Part shown: positions 11,462-23,650 of the stretch, piece by piece
Position numbering within the stretch: the stretch's first letter is position 1
Layout of the letters: the number at the start of each line of letters is the position of its first letter
Assembly: GCF_032062135.1 (NCBI RefSeq)
Contig: NC_092860.1
Coordinates: 130,969,375 to 131,033,374 of the forward strand
From: Pyxicephalus adspersus
Taxonomy: Eukaryota > Chordata > Amphibia > Anura > Pyxicephalidae
Length of the DNA: 64,000 nucleotides
Direction: 5' to 3'
Position numbers and translations under genes: made by a program
Notes under the pieces: model-generated
What the model saw: the letters and a program-made list of their open reading frames with translations, nothing else
The model's database searches: none
What the model was told of the DNA's origin: nothing

Positions 11462-11700
11462 TCTGAAGCAGGGTCCCGTGGAACACAAGGGTTCCTCTAA
11501 AGGTTGCCAGGGGTTCCTTGAACAAAAAGAAATTTGTTCCTCTCAGGTTTAACTGATATTAAGCCAGCAATGTCGGAGGTATTCTTCCCAATGTCTACCA
11601 CACATATTTACTGTGGATATAGTAATTTTTGCAGGGGTTGCCCAAGACCTGGAAATTATTTCCAGGATCACTCAAATGGTAAAAAGGTGGTTGAAGAAGT
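11462..11700 (+). repeat. 'gggttcctc..ggttgcca' hAT-like MITE copy
   Basis: Shares 'agggttcctctaaaggttgc', 'aggggttcctt' and 'ggtttaactgat' with the reverse complement of 13258-13495. It is a diverged copy with no clear inverted termini. Confidence 0.5.
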
Positions 11701-13257
11701 GAGGATATTCTAAAAAGGCACACACATAACAATAGGTACCTGACATAGGTGTTATCCCCCCTATTCTAATCTAAAATTGATAAAGTTTCCTGTCTTCTGT
11801 CTCTGTAAGAATTAAGAACGGATTCACTATTTTTCCATTTGATGAAATAAAAAATAATTTAGACGAGATGGAATTTTTACAATGATGTTATATATATAAA
11901 TATATATGTAACAATGCTCTTTTTATTTATACATTTAGAATGAGAAGAATTGTTTTTAGTATTTATTTTACACTGAAGACAATTTTTCCTAGCATCTCAC
12001 CTCATCTTTGATAGCTGTTCTATACGCCATGCAGTATTCAGCCTGTAACTGCAGGTGATAGCCCATCATTACAATTGAATCAAAGTGGCTGAACAGCACT
12101 GAAATGCACAATATTAAGCTTAAATGCAGTGCAGTTTTATCAGCCTCCTACAGTTTTGAAATAGATCAGTAGTGCCTTAGCACCTCCAGCCATAATGCTC
12201 ACCTACAGACAAGACATATCAAGCTTATTGAGTAAAGCAGTGAAGAGTGCAATGATGGTGAGCAATGAGAGATAATTCCTAAATGAATGCCATGGGCCAC
12301 TGCACATGGTATTATACTTTGCATCATTGGATAATCCACATTGTTTTGACTATGTATTATTAATGCTGCACATAAAGAATGGGTTATATGTCTTGTTTAT
12401 ATGGAGAAAGTCACATCCAGATTTAGTGCATGCATTTTGTAAAAACATTTGAAACCATTCTTCATATTGCCCTGGTAGAGATGTTAAGGATGGGAGGACA
12501 ATGGGAGAATGTAAGATCTGTATGTTACTCTCTTCCCCATTAGAGAATGTCAAAGCATTCATTTATTCTTTTACCTTGTTCCTCAATATTTCCCCATCAT
12601 CAGACCTGTAATTGTCTTACATAGGCAGCTGCTGGGTGCTCTGCTCCTACTGACATAAGCCAACTCACAAAACTACAGAGCCCTTTCCCCCCACACACTG
12701 ATGTTGATGTATATAAGTCATTGATGATCTTTCTATCAATAAATTGTTTGAATATGAATATTCAGTCTTGCAAATATAAATTCCTGTTATGTGAATATCT
12801 GATAAAGAAAAGCAAATAACTAAAGAAAATGATCACCCAATTTGTTAAATTAACATTCTTAACAAACTTTTTGCCTTGTTTTGCAGTGACTTATTTAATG
12901 CATGCATGTAGAATGGGACAGAGAGGTGCAATAAAAGGAGTACTGTGGTCTAGCAATGGCGAACTCAGGCTAGACACACAACATTGCTTGGGATTTAGGG
13001 CATTCTCAGATATCCTCATATCTATCTAAAATCTGTCACCAATATGTTTTTAAATTTTTTTTGTTCATTTTTTGACCTCCACTTATAATTGCCCTCATTA
13101 TGGACTAATCCTGAAATTGAAAACAAGCTGAAAAGCAGACGTATACAGACTGTGGCACACATTGCTTCTGCAATGAGCTCCAATGATGAGGGGTCTAGGA
13201 CTCATCCAGGTCCCACAACTATCCTTTTTGGTGGATGCATGCGGGAGTTATGTTTAA
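11701..13257. other. Intergenic or intronic, nothing recognised
   Basis: AT-rich stretch with a short (TA)n block near 11889-11908. No other structure found. Confidence 0.4.
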
Positions 13258-13495
13258 GGAAGTGTTTCTTAACTCTTTTAACAAGTAGGAAGCCTTGAAA
13301 TAAATTTCTGGTCTTACTATACCCACAGCTCACAGTACATTAGAATGCCTTTTACATTGTTGACCAGCAGGAAGAATATCACCCTTATAGCCAAAAAGAT
13401 TGTTGCTGTCAGTTAAACCAACCTGAGTCACACATTTCTCTTGCTTATGGAACTCCTAGCAACCTCTGGAGGAACCCTGGTTGAGAAACACTGGG
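13258..13495 (-). mobile_element. hAT-like MITE with 'agtgtttct..agaaacact' ends
   Basis: Starts 'aagtgtttcttaactc' and ends 'ccctggttgagaaacactg', forming imperfect terminal inverted repeats. The inner part, 'ctagcaacctctggagg' and 'cagttaaaccaacctgag', recurs at 25145-25375 and 31402-31690 and, inverted, at 11462-11700. Too short to code; hAT affiliation is inferred from the ends. Confidence 0.6.
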
Positions 13496-14120
13496 CTAAG
13501 GCGACTATCCTGTTCTTGGTATGCTGTCAATAGTGCCAGGCTGAACACTGCATGCTGCATGTGCCATGTAGTTTACACATAAAAAAAAGTCATGGTAAAG
13601 GTTTTTTTTGGCAAAAGAGATTTTGCTTTTTGCACCCCATGTAGCTGGTTCAGTAGTGTTTGTACAACCCATTTCTATAATAGCTGTGTTACAAGTAGGT
13701 ATGTACAGGTAGATCTGTCCAGTGTATTGTCCAGAATTATTGGTTTGCATCCTTCACCCACACACAAGAACACTTAAAGCTAAACTCCAACCTCACCCTC
13801 AGATTTGCATAGTTGTATGTATTGTATGTATGTAAGGTTCATATGTAATATGAAGGTTCATAGGTATTATGTACCCATCAAGATGTTTTAATATTTGCAT
13901 GACTTTTCTGAGAATCCAGCACACTGCTTGCATTAGGTCTCAGGGTTCCTCCACAGGTTGATAACACTAATGTCGAAGGACGGCTATTCTGCTCCTCAGC
14001 AGATACAATACTGTGACTGAGCAGTGTCACACTGGACAGGAAGAGTGGTACCAGCTGAATCATCAGGGAAAAAAAGACAACTAATGCAGTCACTGTATTT
14101 AAGGACTGGCATGCTGCATG
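13496..14120. other. Intergenic or intronic, nothing recognised
   Basis: Contains only chance open frames on both strands. Confidence 0.4.
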
Positions 14121-14885
14121 TCACACTTACCTCTTCCTCTCTTAAGAGCAGGCATCTTTCTCCTGCGCATGTGGTTAGTTCTGACTCTGGGTGTGCCTGC
14201 GCTACCAAGCTTTATCAGTTTTGCCCATCCCGCCGGCCAATCAGAAAATAAAATAACTATCCCTGGCTATTTAGTTAGCTCAGACACAGCACTCAGCATT
14301 CGTGCAACATGTCTTCACTAGTGTCAAGTCCCTAACTTGCAGAGCTAGTTCCTGTACACCTGTTGGTTAATTCAGTGTTTCCCCTGTCCAGCTCCCGTGT
14401 TAACCCCTTGTTGCCCTGTCTGTTGTTTCCAGCCTTTTCCCATGTGCTGTTCCAGTGTTTTTCTCTGTAAATGGATATTCCTGTGTCACCTGTGCCTCCT
14501 GTTGCTTCCAGTGTCTCCTGTGTTCCTGCATCTGCGGTGGCCCCTGTGTCACTGGTGTCTATTTCCTGGATTCCTGGAGCCCTGGCTTGTGACCTGACCT
14601 CTCTTGTTTGCTGCCTGCCTTGACCCTGGCCTTCCTTGATGATTCTTCTGCCTTGTGATTTGGTACCAAGTATTTGCCAGCCCACCCTGGTTTGCCCAAG
14701 GACCGCAACCTGGTGGTAACCAGCAGCGCAACATCCCCACCACTAGAGGCTCTGGAGAGGACCTGGGTACTGCTTAAACTCTGCGTCTTGGCCCTTCTCA
14801 GGGCTGACATGGCTCTTGTGCAAGCTGTAGCACCCCCTAGTATCCCTGTCTCCCCAAACGTAACACTGCAGTGTATGATACCTAT
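14121..14885 (+). repeat. Long GC-richer interspersed repeat, class unknown
   Basis: Characteristic phrases include 'cttctctcctgcgcatg'-like text near 14158, 'ctgtgtcacctgtgcctcc', 'gccagcccaccctgg', 'ccgcaacctggtgg' and 'atccccaccactagaggctc'. The edges are sharp in composition. A 117-codon frame on the opposite strand (14332-14685) is T/G/E/Q-rich and reflects composition. I recall such phrases as interspersed in frog genomes, but I cannot tell LTR from DNA transposon without a library. Confidence 0.5.
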
Positions 14886-16484
14886 GTATCTTGGGTTTGG
14901 ATATGCTTTAACTCAAAAAGAAACCTAAAGCTTCATCATGAATTGCAGGATAATATTGCTTTTAGAGCAGGGGACAGGGAACAAGCTTGCATAGCTTTGC
15001 AGAGTAAGAATATCGAGCATGCATTTGCCATGAGAGGAATATTACGGTAGACAAAAAGTCTTTAACACATTGCAGATGTTTTTTCGAATGTTCAATATAT
15101 ACAGCTTTTATTACCAATCTAAATGTTATCTAGTTATGGTTTAATCTGCTTTTGGCCAATATAGTTTATTTGCTAGTTAGAGTTTTTTGTGTGCATTCCA
15201 GTAACTCGGGTCTCTATGGCATTTGTGGTGTGGCAAGTATAAACTTGCAAATGTTTTCTAATAATTTAGAAGTGAGTATGGTGTGCCGGAACAGACTGTG
15301 ATTTGGGAGTAACATTTCAGAATCTGTTATACTGTTGTAATGTGTGAATTAAACACTGCCATTGTTTTCTAGCATTGTTCTGTAGAGGATTTATATGAAA
15401 TGCTTTTTCTGGTCTTCATACCTGGGACCTCTCAGAGTTTAGGTCTGAGCTTAGATTTTGTATTGCCAATTTGAACGTGATTATTATGCCTCCCCACCTC
15501 GCACATAAATAAATGCACATAAATACATTTTAAAAAAATACTCAAAATCAACACAGATCAACCAGCACATGCATCTTTTGCATGCAGCTAACTTTTATAG
15601 TAAAATTGTGGTTTAATTGTTTTTTATTTGGCAACAAGTCCATGCCAAAAAAACATTAGCAGATGGCAACTCTGAAGCCAATCGGAAGTGTCCCAGTCAC
15701 ATGAGCAACCACCGTTCTTTTTAGTGTAGAGGATAGAAGACTCTGCATTTGGCACATTACATGATCAAGTACAGGTATTAGGTATGTAAAGAGGACTTGT
15801 AGACAGCTTTTTATTTTCAACCTGTCAATCTATTAGAGGGGGTGGGGGATAAAGTGTAGTGGTGGGGTTGCAAACCCTGAGATCAGCTTTAGGTGTATGC
15901 CAGCATTGTAGTGTTTATTGCCAAAATCCTAAATATGGATGCTCCAATGTTCATATTTACTTGATATCAGGTTTTCAAGCAGGGGGTACATTTTGCTTTA
16001 TGTGCAAAGTAGTGAGGCTTTGTTGTCAACAGATTTATCCAGCAACAATTGCAGACATCACTTGAGCTAGCAGGCACACACCTATTGCTCATTAAACTCC
16101 TATTTCTGAGAATCACCTACTTTACACAGAATATTTTGCTGTCAACCTTGCTTAAAATATTATGACAAGCTGCAAATAGGCTTGTAAAAAATCATTGTAG
16201 TTCTGCTGATAATTAGAAAATTGTGTGGCTGATACCCATACAGCGTAAAGTCACCTCTGTGTCTTATAGTCTCAGGCCTACTGTTTCCAAGGGTAAACCA
16301 CAACCTGGGCAGACTGGTTTACTTCTCGTGTACTGAACTCCAGCACAACAGTCCTAAAATAAAACAATTGAATACAATGGGGAAAATTATGGAGTTGGGG
16401 TTAAATACTAATCTCAACGTTTTGATCTTGTCTGATAGTGTCTCACCTCAACATTCAAAAATACCAGTGTCGTCAGATTTATGA
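14886..16484. other. Intergenic or intronic, nothing recognised
   Basis: Mostly unique-looking sequence; parts near 15200-15460 have no repeat signature. G-rich segment near 15835-15850. Confidence 0.4.
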
Positions 16485-16606
16485 GGGGTTGCTGAAAAGT
16501 TTGAATGAATGAATGAATCTTTTCCAGGTTTGCTGGATCACCCAGATTCATTGATGAAAGTGTAATCTCTCCAGCCTTGACGAGCCTCAATAATTCAGGC
16601 CCATTT
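16485..16606. mobile_element. Right half of a fold-back MITE (family F1)
   Basis: Holds 'aggtttgctggatcacccag', then 'attcattgatgaaagtg' and 'ctccagccttgacgag', matching the right arm of the full copy at 47771-47980. The left arm is missing or unrecognisable, and a (TGAA)n block lies at about 16504-16520. Confidence 0.65.
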
Positions 16607-17749
16607 TTTGACAATTTATGTACTTCTTCTGAAAAGATTGATGTCTGCTATTACCTTGTAATTATTTGAACATCCCTAAGTTCTTTTTAAGTAAGAGAAC
16701 TGTTCTGAAGAAAGGTATTAAATGACCTTGCCTATCCCAAAAAACTGTGGCCATGTCCTTTACCGCTAATTTTTGGGTCTTGAATTACTTCATTCAAAGG
16801 ACTGTTGTTTGGTCTCCATATCATCGAGTTGTAATATTAGTGAAGAAAAAAAATTGCTAGTTGCTCAGAATTTTAAAAATCAACTTAGAATGTCCATTCA
16901 ATATCATTTCGCAAGGACATTCAAACTGTCCAGCATCTACATAGCTGATAGCTTCTGCATCCAAAATGATGTTTAAATCCAGTGGGTTTGTTGGCTATCG
17001 CTTCTAATTATATTAGCTGATCTGTCAAACTCTGGTCATGACCATGATCAACAATATCAGGAGCTTACACTGTTTAATTTTTTCTAGATCGTGCTGCTAC
17101 TTCAATTTCAAAATCTCCATGTTGATGGTTGCTATACCACATCCTCACATTGGTATGACAATCAATGCTTGCATCATACATAAATAAAGTTTCCATGATG
17201 GCACTTAACACTTTAGCACTTTAGAATGTAAAAGTAATGCTTTTTCTAGTGACAAAATTGTGCAAAAATTTTAGGAAGTGGGTAACCCCCCTCCTAAAGA
17301 GAAGCCATCTTGCAAGTAGAAGATCAGAAAATCAAGTGTTTTAAAGGTTTACTTACATGGTTCTTTTACAAAACACCAGGCAAAGAGATACAGGAAAAAA
17401 ATTTGATTTACAGTATCCAAGCTTAACCTTGGTTTGTATCTTTTTCTCCCCCATTGGACAGCGAGGTCACATATCAAATATAGGAATCAATACAGTAAAG
17501 TCTAGCTGATGTTATAATCATCTACAGATCATCTACAGTTTTGTTCATATATTTAGTTTGAATTAACCAGTTTTACAATAGTTTTAGTATAACGAATCTC
17601 ATTCTATATGAAAGGTTCCCCCTTAAAGCTATGTTGGAGTGATTAATAATTACTTATTAATATGTTCCGGAATACTCATTTTCAATTAGTGTTTTACCTA
17701 CCTAAAATCAAATCTTTCATTTATAATTTATTATATATACACAACATCT

Positions 17750-17791
<42 letters not shown>

Positions 17792-18241
17792 TTTATTTTT
17801 CTTGGTTGCTGTGTTCTTTTTCTGGTTTACAAGATTATTTCTAGGAACAGATTACATTACATATACATGTAAAAACTTTAAAAAGAAAAAAAAAACAACT
17901 TTTAAAAAGACTTTCTATTTTCTTAAAGTGCTGACTGCTGTTCAGCTGATTGCAATTCTGCACAGGTAGAACCATGATTTGCCTAATCAAGGCCAATTTC
18001 TAAACCTTTCACCACAATCCTAAATATGCCACACAGATTTACCTACGTGTTAGAAAATGTTATAGAGTAGTTCAACAACTTTTTTTTGCCACTGTGTGTG
18101 AATTTACCTTTTTAGGATTTGATTTTTCTTTGTCAAGCCCAAGGCTAATTATCCAAAGCAATACTTCGATCAGTCACAGCAGTTCTGAGAAACTAGAATT
18201 TTTATGACTGGCTTAAAATAAAATTATGGGTACATTTTTAG
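16607..18241. other. Intergenic or intronic; holds a (TA)n microsatellite
   Basis: An uninterrupted (AT)18 tract lies at 17754-17789. The remainder is AT-rich with no recognised repeat or exon. Confidence 0.5.
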
Positions 18242-18385
18242 CTCTATTTATAAACCAGGGCATCTGACATTCCCTCAAACGTTTCTTGGTGGGAATCAAT
18301 TACTGACTTTGAAATACATGGACCTGTAGAATTCCAAGAAGGGAATGTTTGAGGAAATGTCTGATTCCCGGTTTGATAAATAGAG
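18242..18385. mobile_element. Fold-back MITE (family F2)
   Basis: Arms at 18242-18280 and 18347-18385 are near-perfect inverted repeats beginning 'ctctatttataaacc' and ending 'gtttgataaatagag', around a 66-base middle. The middle phrase 'gggaatcaattactg' recurs at the related copy near 40413-40560. Confidence 0.75.
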
Positions 18386-18433
18386 TCCTCTGTTCTGAGT
18401 TTAACAAATTCCTTTGTTAAAATAATGATATAT

Positions 18434-18530
18434 GGTTAGTCCCCGAGTTACATATACGAGATAGGGACTGTAAGTTTGTTCTTAAGTTGAATTTGTATGT
18501 AAGTCAGAACAGGTATGGTGTCAGTTACTG
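18434..18530 (+). repeat. 'gttagtccccgagttacata' repeat, 5' part
   Basis: Shares 'tagtccc.gggttacata.cgagatagggactg' (with mismatches) with the left end of the element at 58128-58345. Continues 'aagtttgttcttaagttg', a tail absent from the other copy. Confidence 0.6.
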
Positions 18531-21485
18531 TATAAAACCCTCACTGTGGTTGTCTAGCAAAAAAAAGAAGTTCAAAATGAGAAGCTGCATTTTTATTGAA
18601 GCACAAGTTTATCTCTTTAAATTTTAGAGGTGAGCATACTAATATATTTTTATTTGGACATTTGTCAACTTTGTCCTGTGTCAACCTGTGTGACCTGAGG
18701 TTTATTTCGATATTGGAATTCATACAAATGAAGAGCCATGATGATTTAAAAAAAATGGATTTTTAGTATTCTACTGCTCAAAGCTCTCCCACCCATTGAT
18801 TCAACAGCTTCCAAAAAGAAAAATACTTTTCAATGCTGCTTCAAAATACATTCAAGAAATAACACAGGAAGTATTATGGACACTTGAACAAGAACCGTTG
18901 AAGAAAAAAAACGTAGTCATAACTTTAGATTAAGGACAGTATTTGAGGGGGAGAAGGGGTAAAATTTGAATTACTTTGGGCCACCTTTAGTTTCAAGCAG
19001 TGGAGGTCTCTGACTTCTGCAAGTGCCAGTATTATATTTCATAACACTATTTCCAGGTCTCTTTGTATTTATGTACTGCTGAACAAATGCCTATTGGGAC
19101 CTAATGTTGGATTTGACTGCTTCTGCCATTGCAGTGGTAGCCTGTGAGAAGCCTTATGTGAAAGTGTTGAAGGAACTTTGCAAATGTTTTCAATCTTTCA
19201 AGTGATTGTGAAAGGCGAAAGAAGCCAATACAAAAAGAGTTGGTTAAGCGCAGACTTTTTGGTGAAATTGGCTTTGGCACAGATGACCACAATACATGAG
19301 TAGTGTGTAAGCACTGGCATGCTGTTGTATTAGCATGCTACAAGAGGAGTAGATTCTCACTTTATAGCAGCAATTTTATAATGTAAGAATTGTACATTTC
19401 ACGATTCAGCTAATCTGATTGCACATAAGTCCATTTTCAGAATTATTTTATAAATGGCATTTTCAGCTTGCTACAAGGAAAATGCTGCTTAGTATTCGAC
19501 AGCAAACTTGCAATATTCTGTGATCTACTGACTTGAGGCCCTCATGTAAACTGTGTCTTTTCTTGGCATACTGCTGATTTACGAGCCAGCTGAATTAAAT
19601 GTATTTGTTTTCTCTTTCATCCTGAAATCTTAAGGTCCCAGATGCCGACAGAATGAGAGGCTGAACTTTAACAGACAGCTTAACACGGCAGCCAACGCAT
19701 CAAATCCATTGACAAGGAGAAGACATTTCTTTTGGCTTGATGTGATCGGACTTCTCAAAATCATTTCACCAAGGGGCCAAAAGAGTAATAGAAATGTATA
19801 TTAGCTATTCCCCAGACAATAAAACAGACCTGTCAGACACACAGCAACAAAACAAACACGTCACTGACCTTGTACAGGGCTGTGTTGTTGCACAAAATAC
19901 CGGCAAATACAAAGCACACAAAGCAATAACATAGCTGTCAAACACTGAATGTTCATGGCAAAGGAGGGCTCAGCTCTGTGACACCATAGACTAGAACACT
20001 GCAATTGTTCTAAACTACTCTTCAAGGTCCATGTAGAACATTTATAAAGAAGAATTAGAAATAGAGTGCCGCATGGAATTAAAGGACCAGTTTACCGCAA
20101 ATTTATATATCAGTTTTTGGTTAATGGCATCATGTTCAACCAATATCCAGTTTATAATGTCTTTTAGGAAACCTTTGTAACTGAAATATCAAACCTGACT
20201 ACTACTGTGGATATTATGAGGAAGTCTCAGTCTTCCTTCTTTTCTCCTGATTCACACAAAACTGGTGGGTGAAAAAGATGGCGGAACACACCCAGTAAGA
20301 CAGATGTTTCTGCTAGAGTACCTGAGATGTGTCCATCAAATTACATGAATACCGAACCTGCTAATATCTACCAAATGAAATACCAGTTTGGGTTAAGACA
20401 CAGTAACACCCTACCGGCACTCAGGAGTCTTTTCACTTTGCATTACATTGCATGACAGAGTTGCGAGGGGTCAGAAGGGACGGACTGCCAAAATTTTACA
20501 CTATTATTTTTCAATCAAAAATGACCTTTCATAAATTTTGATAATTTGTAAAAAGAACATACAGAAATTTGATTTTAACACTAATTTAGATTTATCATTG
20601 CTATTATTTTGTTTTATGCCTTTTTTTTTACTTTTAGATCCTAAGCATAATTTTGCTGCCAAACCTGCATAGGAGGTCGAGGGAAGCCATGGGAACATGT
20701 GATCCAAACAAATGTAAAAAAAAAGTAATAATAAATATAAAATTACATGTGGTTTCTTGTAAATGAATCCAATGGCCAGAATCACTTGTGTCACCTGTCT
20801 CAATAAGAACTAAAGCAAGCAGAATAGATAGGTGAGTACCTTGAAGCCATTAGGAGACTGTTGTAAGCAGAGATCACTTACCCTAAGGGCAGACAGCACA
20901 GGACCTCACTATTAGACATTGACCTAACCTGGACCTGCAAAGCCACTCTCTAGATGTCAACAAAGGTCACACCATGCCTACACTAATGCATTGAGTTTGG
21001 TGACAATACTAATAGAATATACTTGGAAGATTAGGAGCTGGCAAGGGAGCTGTGGTTCCAAAGAACAGACAAGGTGAGACAAGAGACATTGGGGACATCT
21101 GGACTGCGTTTGAGAAAACAACCATTTCAACCCATACCTGGCATGCCCTAAGGAAACCCACAAAGGCAAGAGTGCTAGTCACTGAGCCAGCATGCTACCC
21201 AGAATGTGGCCATTGGGGTAGGTCTATGTCTGTAATTTAAAAAAATGGCATTTATGATGCAAGACTACAAAAAATGAGCAGTTCCCATTTTTTAAGCAGA
21301 AGAATGCAAGGCTATGGGGGCTTGGAACATGTGATCAATTAATATCAAAATGCAAATATGGCTTGGGTATTATTTATACTGGTCGGCATCTGCTGGTAGT
21401 TTTTATGCAAACTTTGAACTGCTTCCCTGAGGTTAATGAGATGCTGACGCATGGAAGGACATATCTCTACTGGGGTCCATCAATA
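18531..21485. other. Intergenic or intronic; candidate conserved region near 19.5-19.96 kb
   Basis: No repeat was recognised across most of this 3 kb. About 19480-19960 is compositionally balanced and unique-looking, with AT-core words such as 'ctgaattaaatgtatttg'. This is discussed as a finding. Confidence 0.4.
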
Positions 21486-21654
21486 GCTGGATGTTGTTGT
21501 CTTGGCCTAGAAACCCCCCAATCACATTTGAGAAAAGTGCAGGAGAGGAGTCAAAGCCGAGTTAGAAATCTGGAGCCACAGGAAGGTCAGAAGGTAAGCC
21601 AAGGGTCAAAAACAGGCTTGAAGTCAAGTCAATGATCAGGAGCAGAAGTATAGA

Positions 21655-23145
21655 TCGGGGTTGGTTAATAAAAAAATCTCAAATATTTCATGGCCCACGA
21701 ATAAATCGATTATATAAAAATGGAAAGAATATGGCACCACTAAAAACCTGTCAAGAGAATGCTGCCACCAAAACTTACACAACTGGCAAGCAGGGCATTA
21801 GTCAGAGATGCAAAGAATGCATCAAGGATAACACTGAAGGAGCTGTAAAGATCCGCAGATGGGAGTATCTGTTCCTTGGACCATTTTAAGTTGTACTCTT
21901 CACAAAACAGGCATTTATGGAAAAGTGGCCATAAGAAAAAGATGTTGTGTAGAGAAACAAATGATGAAAACATCTTTGGAGTCTGTCCAAAAGCATGTGG
22001 CGAACTTAAATTTAACTTTTTGTCCATTATGGAAAATGACATGTGCAACACAAACAGAGCACTTCCCTTCATCCCAAGAACATTATTCCCATAGTGATTC
22101 ATGGTAGTAACAGCAACAGCTGGTGGGATGTTTTTCATTGACCGGAGCAGGAAATTTGGATGGCATTAAATACAGGGCAATCCTTGTGGAAAACCTGTTT
22201 CAGCCCACTAGAGATTTGAGACTAGGACAAAGGTTCACCTTTGGCATGGCAATAACCCTAAACATACAGGTAAACCTACACTTGAGGGGGTGTAAACAGG
22301 CCCAAGGAGAGGGGGTTGCAGACAGTACATTGCTCAAGCTGGCCCATGAAGCCCAACGAGTCACATCATTTTTATTATAATTTGAACATTTATTTAATTC
22401 ATTTATTTTTATTGTATTTTTTAAAAATTTTGCAAGTCTGTTTAGTTTTAAAATTAAAAAGACATGTGGGTCACAGAGTACTTGACAGCGGTCAACAGTT
22501 TACAGTGTAAGAGAGATTCATAAAGGACGCCCTGGGAGAGAAGACATGTGGTCTACAAGGTATTCCTCGCTCGGTGGGAAGTGACGAGGAGGAGGGATTC
22601 CGGGCGCTGTGAGAAAAAAGTCATCAAAAAGTCAAATTTTGATTATGTAATTCAGAGTTTTGCCAGGAAAAAGGCCAGGAAAGCACCTTTGTTTGGCAGA
22701 CAATAAATGCTATCATAAACGTCTTTTAATATTATACATTTTTTACTTTATTATTACATTTAGACCTATACATACTTATCTAAATGGATCAATGTAATGT
22801 ATGAATGTTAGAAATAAAGAATCATATACACACATACATGTGTGTAGAATTTTGTATAGGTGGTCCACACACCTTCTTTGTACCGGGGCACAGATTTTCC
22901 CTCGGCGGCACTGGGTGTAAATATTTAAATGCCTTGGAATGGTGTGGAAAAAGTCCAGACTTCAATCCAGTTGGGAATCTGTGGAATGACTTGAAGATTG
23001 CTGTACATCAATGCAACCCATCTAATTTGAAACAGTTTTGTATTGAGGAACGGGCAAAAAGTAGCTAGATGTGCTCAGCTAATAGAGATTTACCCCAAGA
23101 GATGGCGGATGAAAGCTGTTAATTTGAGGAGGAGGGTGAATAACT
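21655..23145 (+). pseudogene. Tc1-like (Tc1/mariner) transposase pseudogene, interrupted
   Basis: The + strand follows a Tc1-like transposase gene in order. A helix-turn-helix region includes 'aaatggaaagaatatggcac' and 'cactgaaggagctgtaaag'. The catalytic core includes 'acttcccttcatcccaagaa', 'ggtgggatgtttttcattg' and 'ggttcacctttgg'. The C-terminal third includes 'agacttcaatccagttggga' and 'ctgtggaatgacttgaag'. A foreign block of about 640 bases (22270-22915) separates the second and third parts. Frameshifts and stops occur throughout, so it is dead. The 5' end is truncated near 21655 and no inverted terminus is seen there. Confidence 0.85.
22270..22915. mobile_element. Insertion of about 640 bp inside the Tc1-like pseudogene
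   Basis: Transposase-like sequence stops after 'ccctaaacatacag' and resumes at about 22918 with 'taaatgccttggaatgg'. The intervening block is unrelated to Tc1, has an AT-rich middle and a purine-rich phrase near 22561-22610. Its family is not recognised and no clear target duplication was found. Confidence 0.55.
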
Positions 23146-23214
23146 ATGTACACACATGATTTCTGTTTTTTGTGTTGTGTTTTTTTTTACTTTATATAAA
23201 AGGGTAGGTAAACC

Positions 23215-23650
23215 AATATAAAGTAAGTTTTTTTAAGCACTTTTTTTTAAAAAAGAAGGGGACTTTACTGCTGGGCAGTAAAGACCGAATGGAAAGCCTG
23301 TAGCCTCCTGGGAAACTTGTGTCACATATCCCAGAAAGCTTTGGGCTGCTTCTTCTGTCCATGCCTGAACTCAAGCATACACAAGAGGGACTTTCCCCGC
23401 AATGTAAAAAAAAGTATTAGCTCATGCATGACCAATGAGATGGGCAGTTATTTTTACATTTACGGAAGGAAATGTCGTGCCTACGCAGTCCGAGGTCTGG
23501 TGACATAAGCAAAAGCTCGAAGAAGACTGAAGAAGATGGCTGCTCAGCTGTTTCCTCCATGCTAGAACGAAGAAAGAATCCAGAATGGCGAGGGACCGAA
23601 TGAAAGCCACTTCAAGATCAAGATCTCTGCGGAAGTAAAGGTGTTATTAA
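23215..23650. repeat. Interspersed repeat, possible relative of the 3.3 and 25.6 kb copies
   Basis: Phrases such as 'cctcctgggaaacttgtgtc' and 'acatatcccagaaagc' are typical of a common frog repeat as I recall it, and 'gaagggga' plus C/T segments resemble 3290-3530. Family membership is uncertain; a 60-codon frame here is not a gene. Confidence 0.45.

Noticed and set aside
14332..14685. 117-codon minus-strand frame, rich in T, G, E and Q.
   Set aside because: It follows the biased composition of a GC-richer repeat, with competing frames on the other strand.
21740..22138. 132-codon minus-strand frame.
   Set aside because: It is antisense to the Tc1-like transposase remnant, whose + strand text is the meaningful one.
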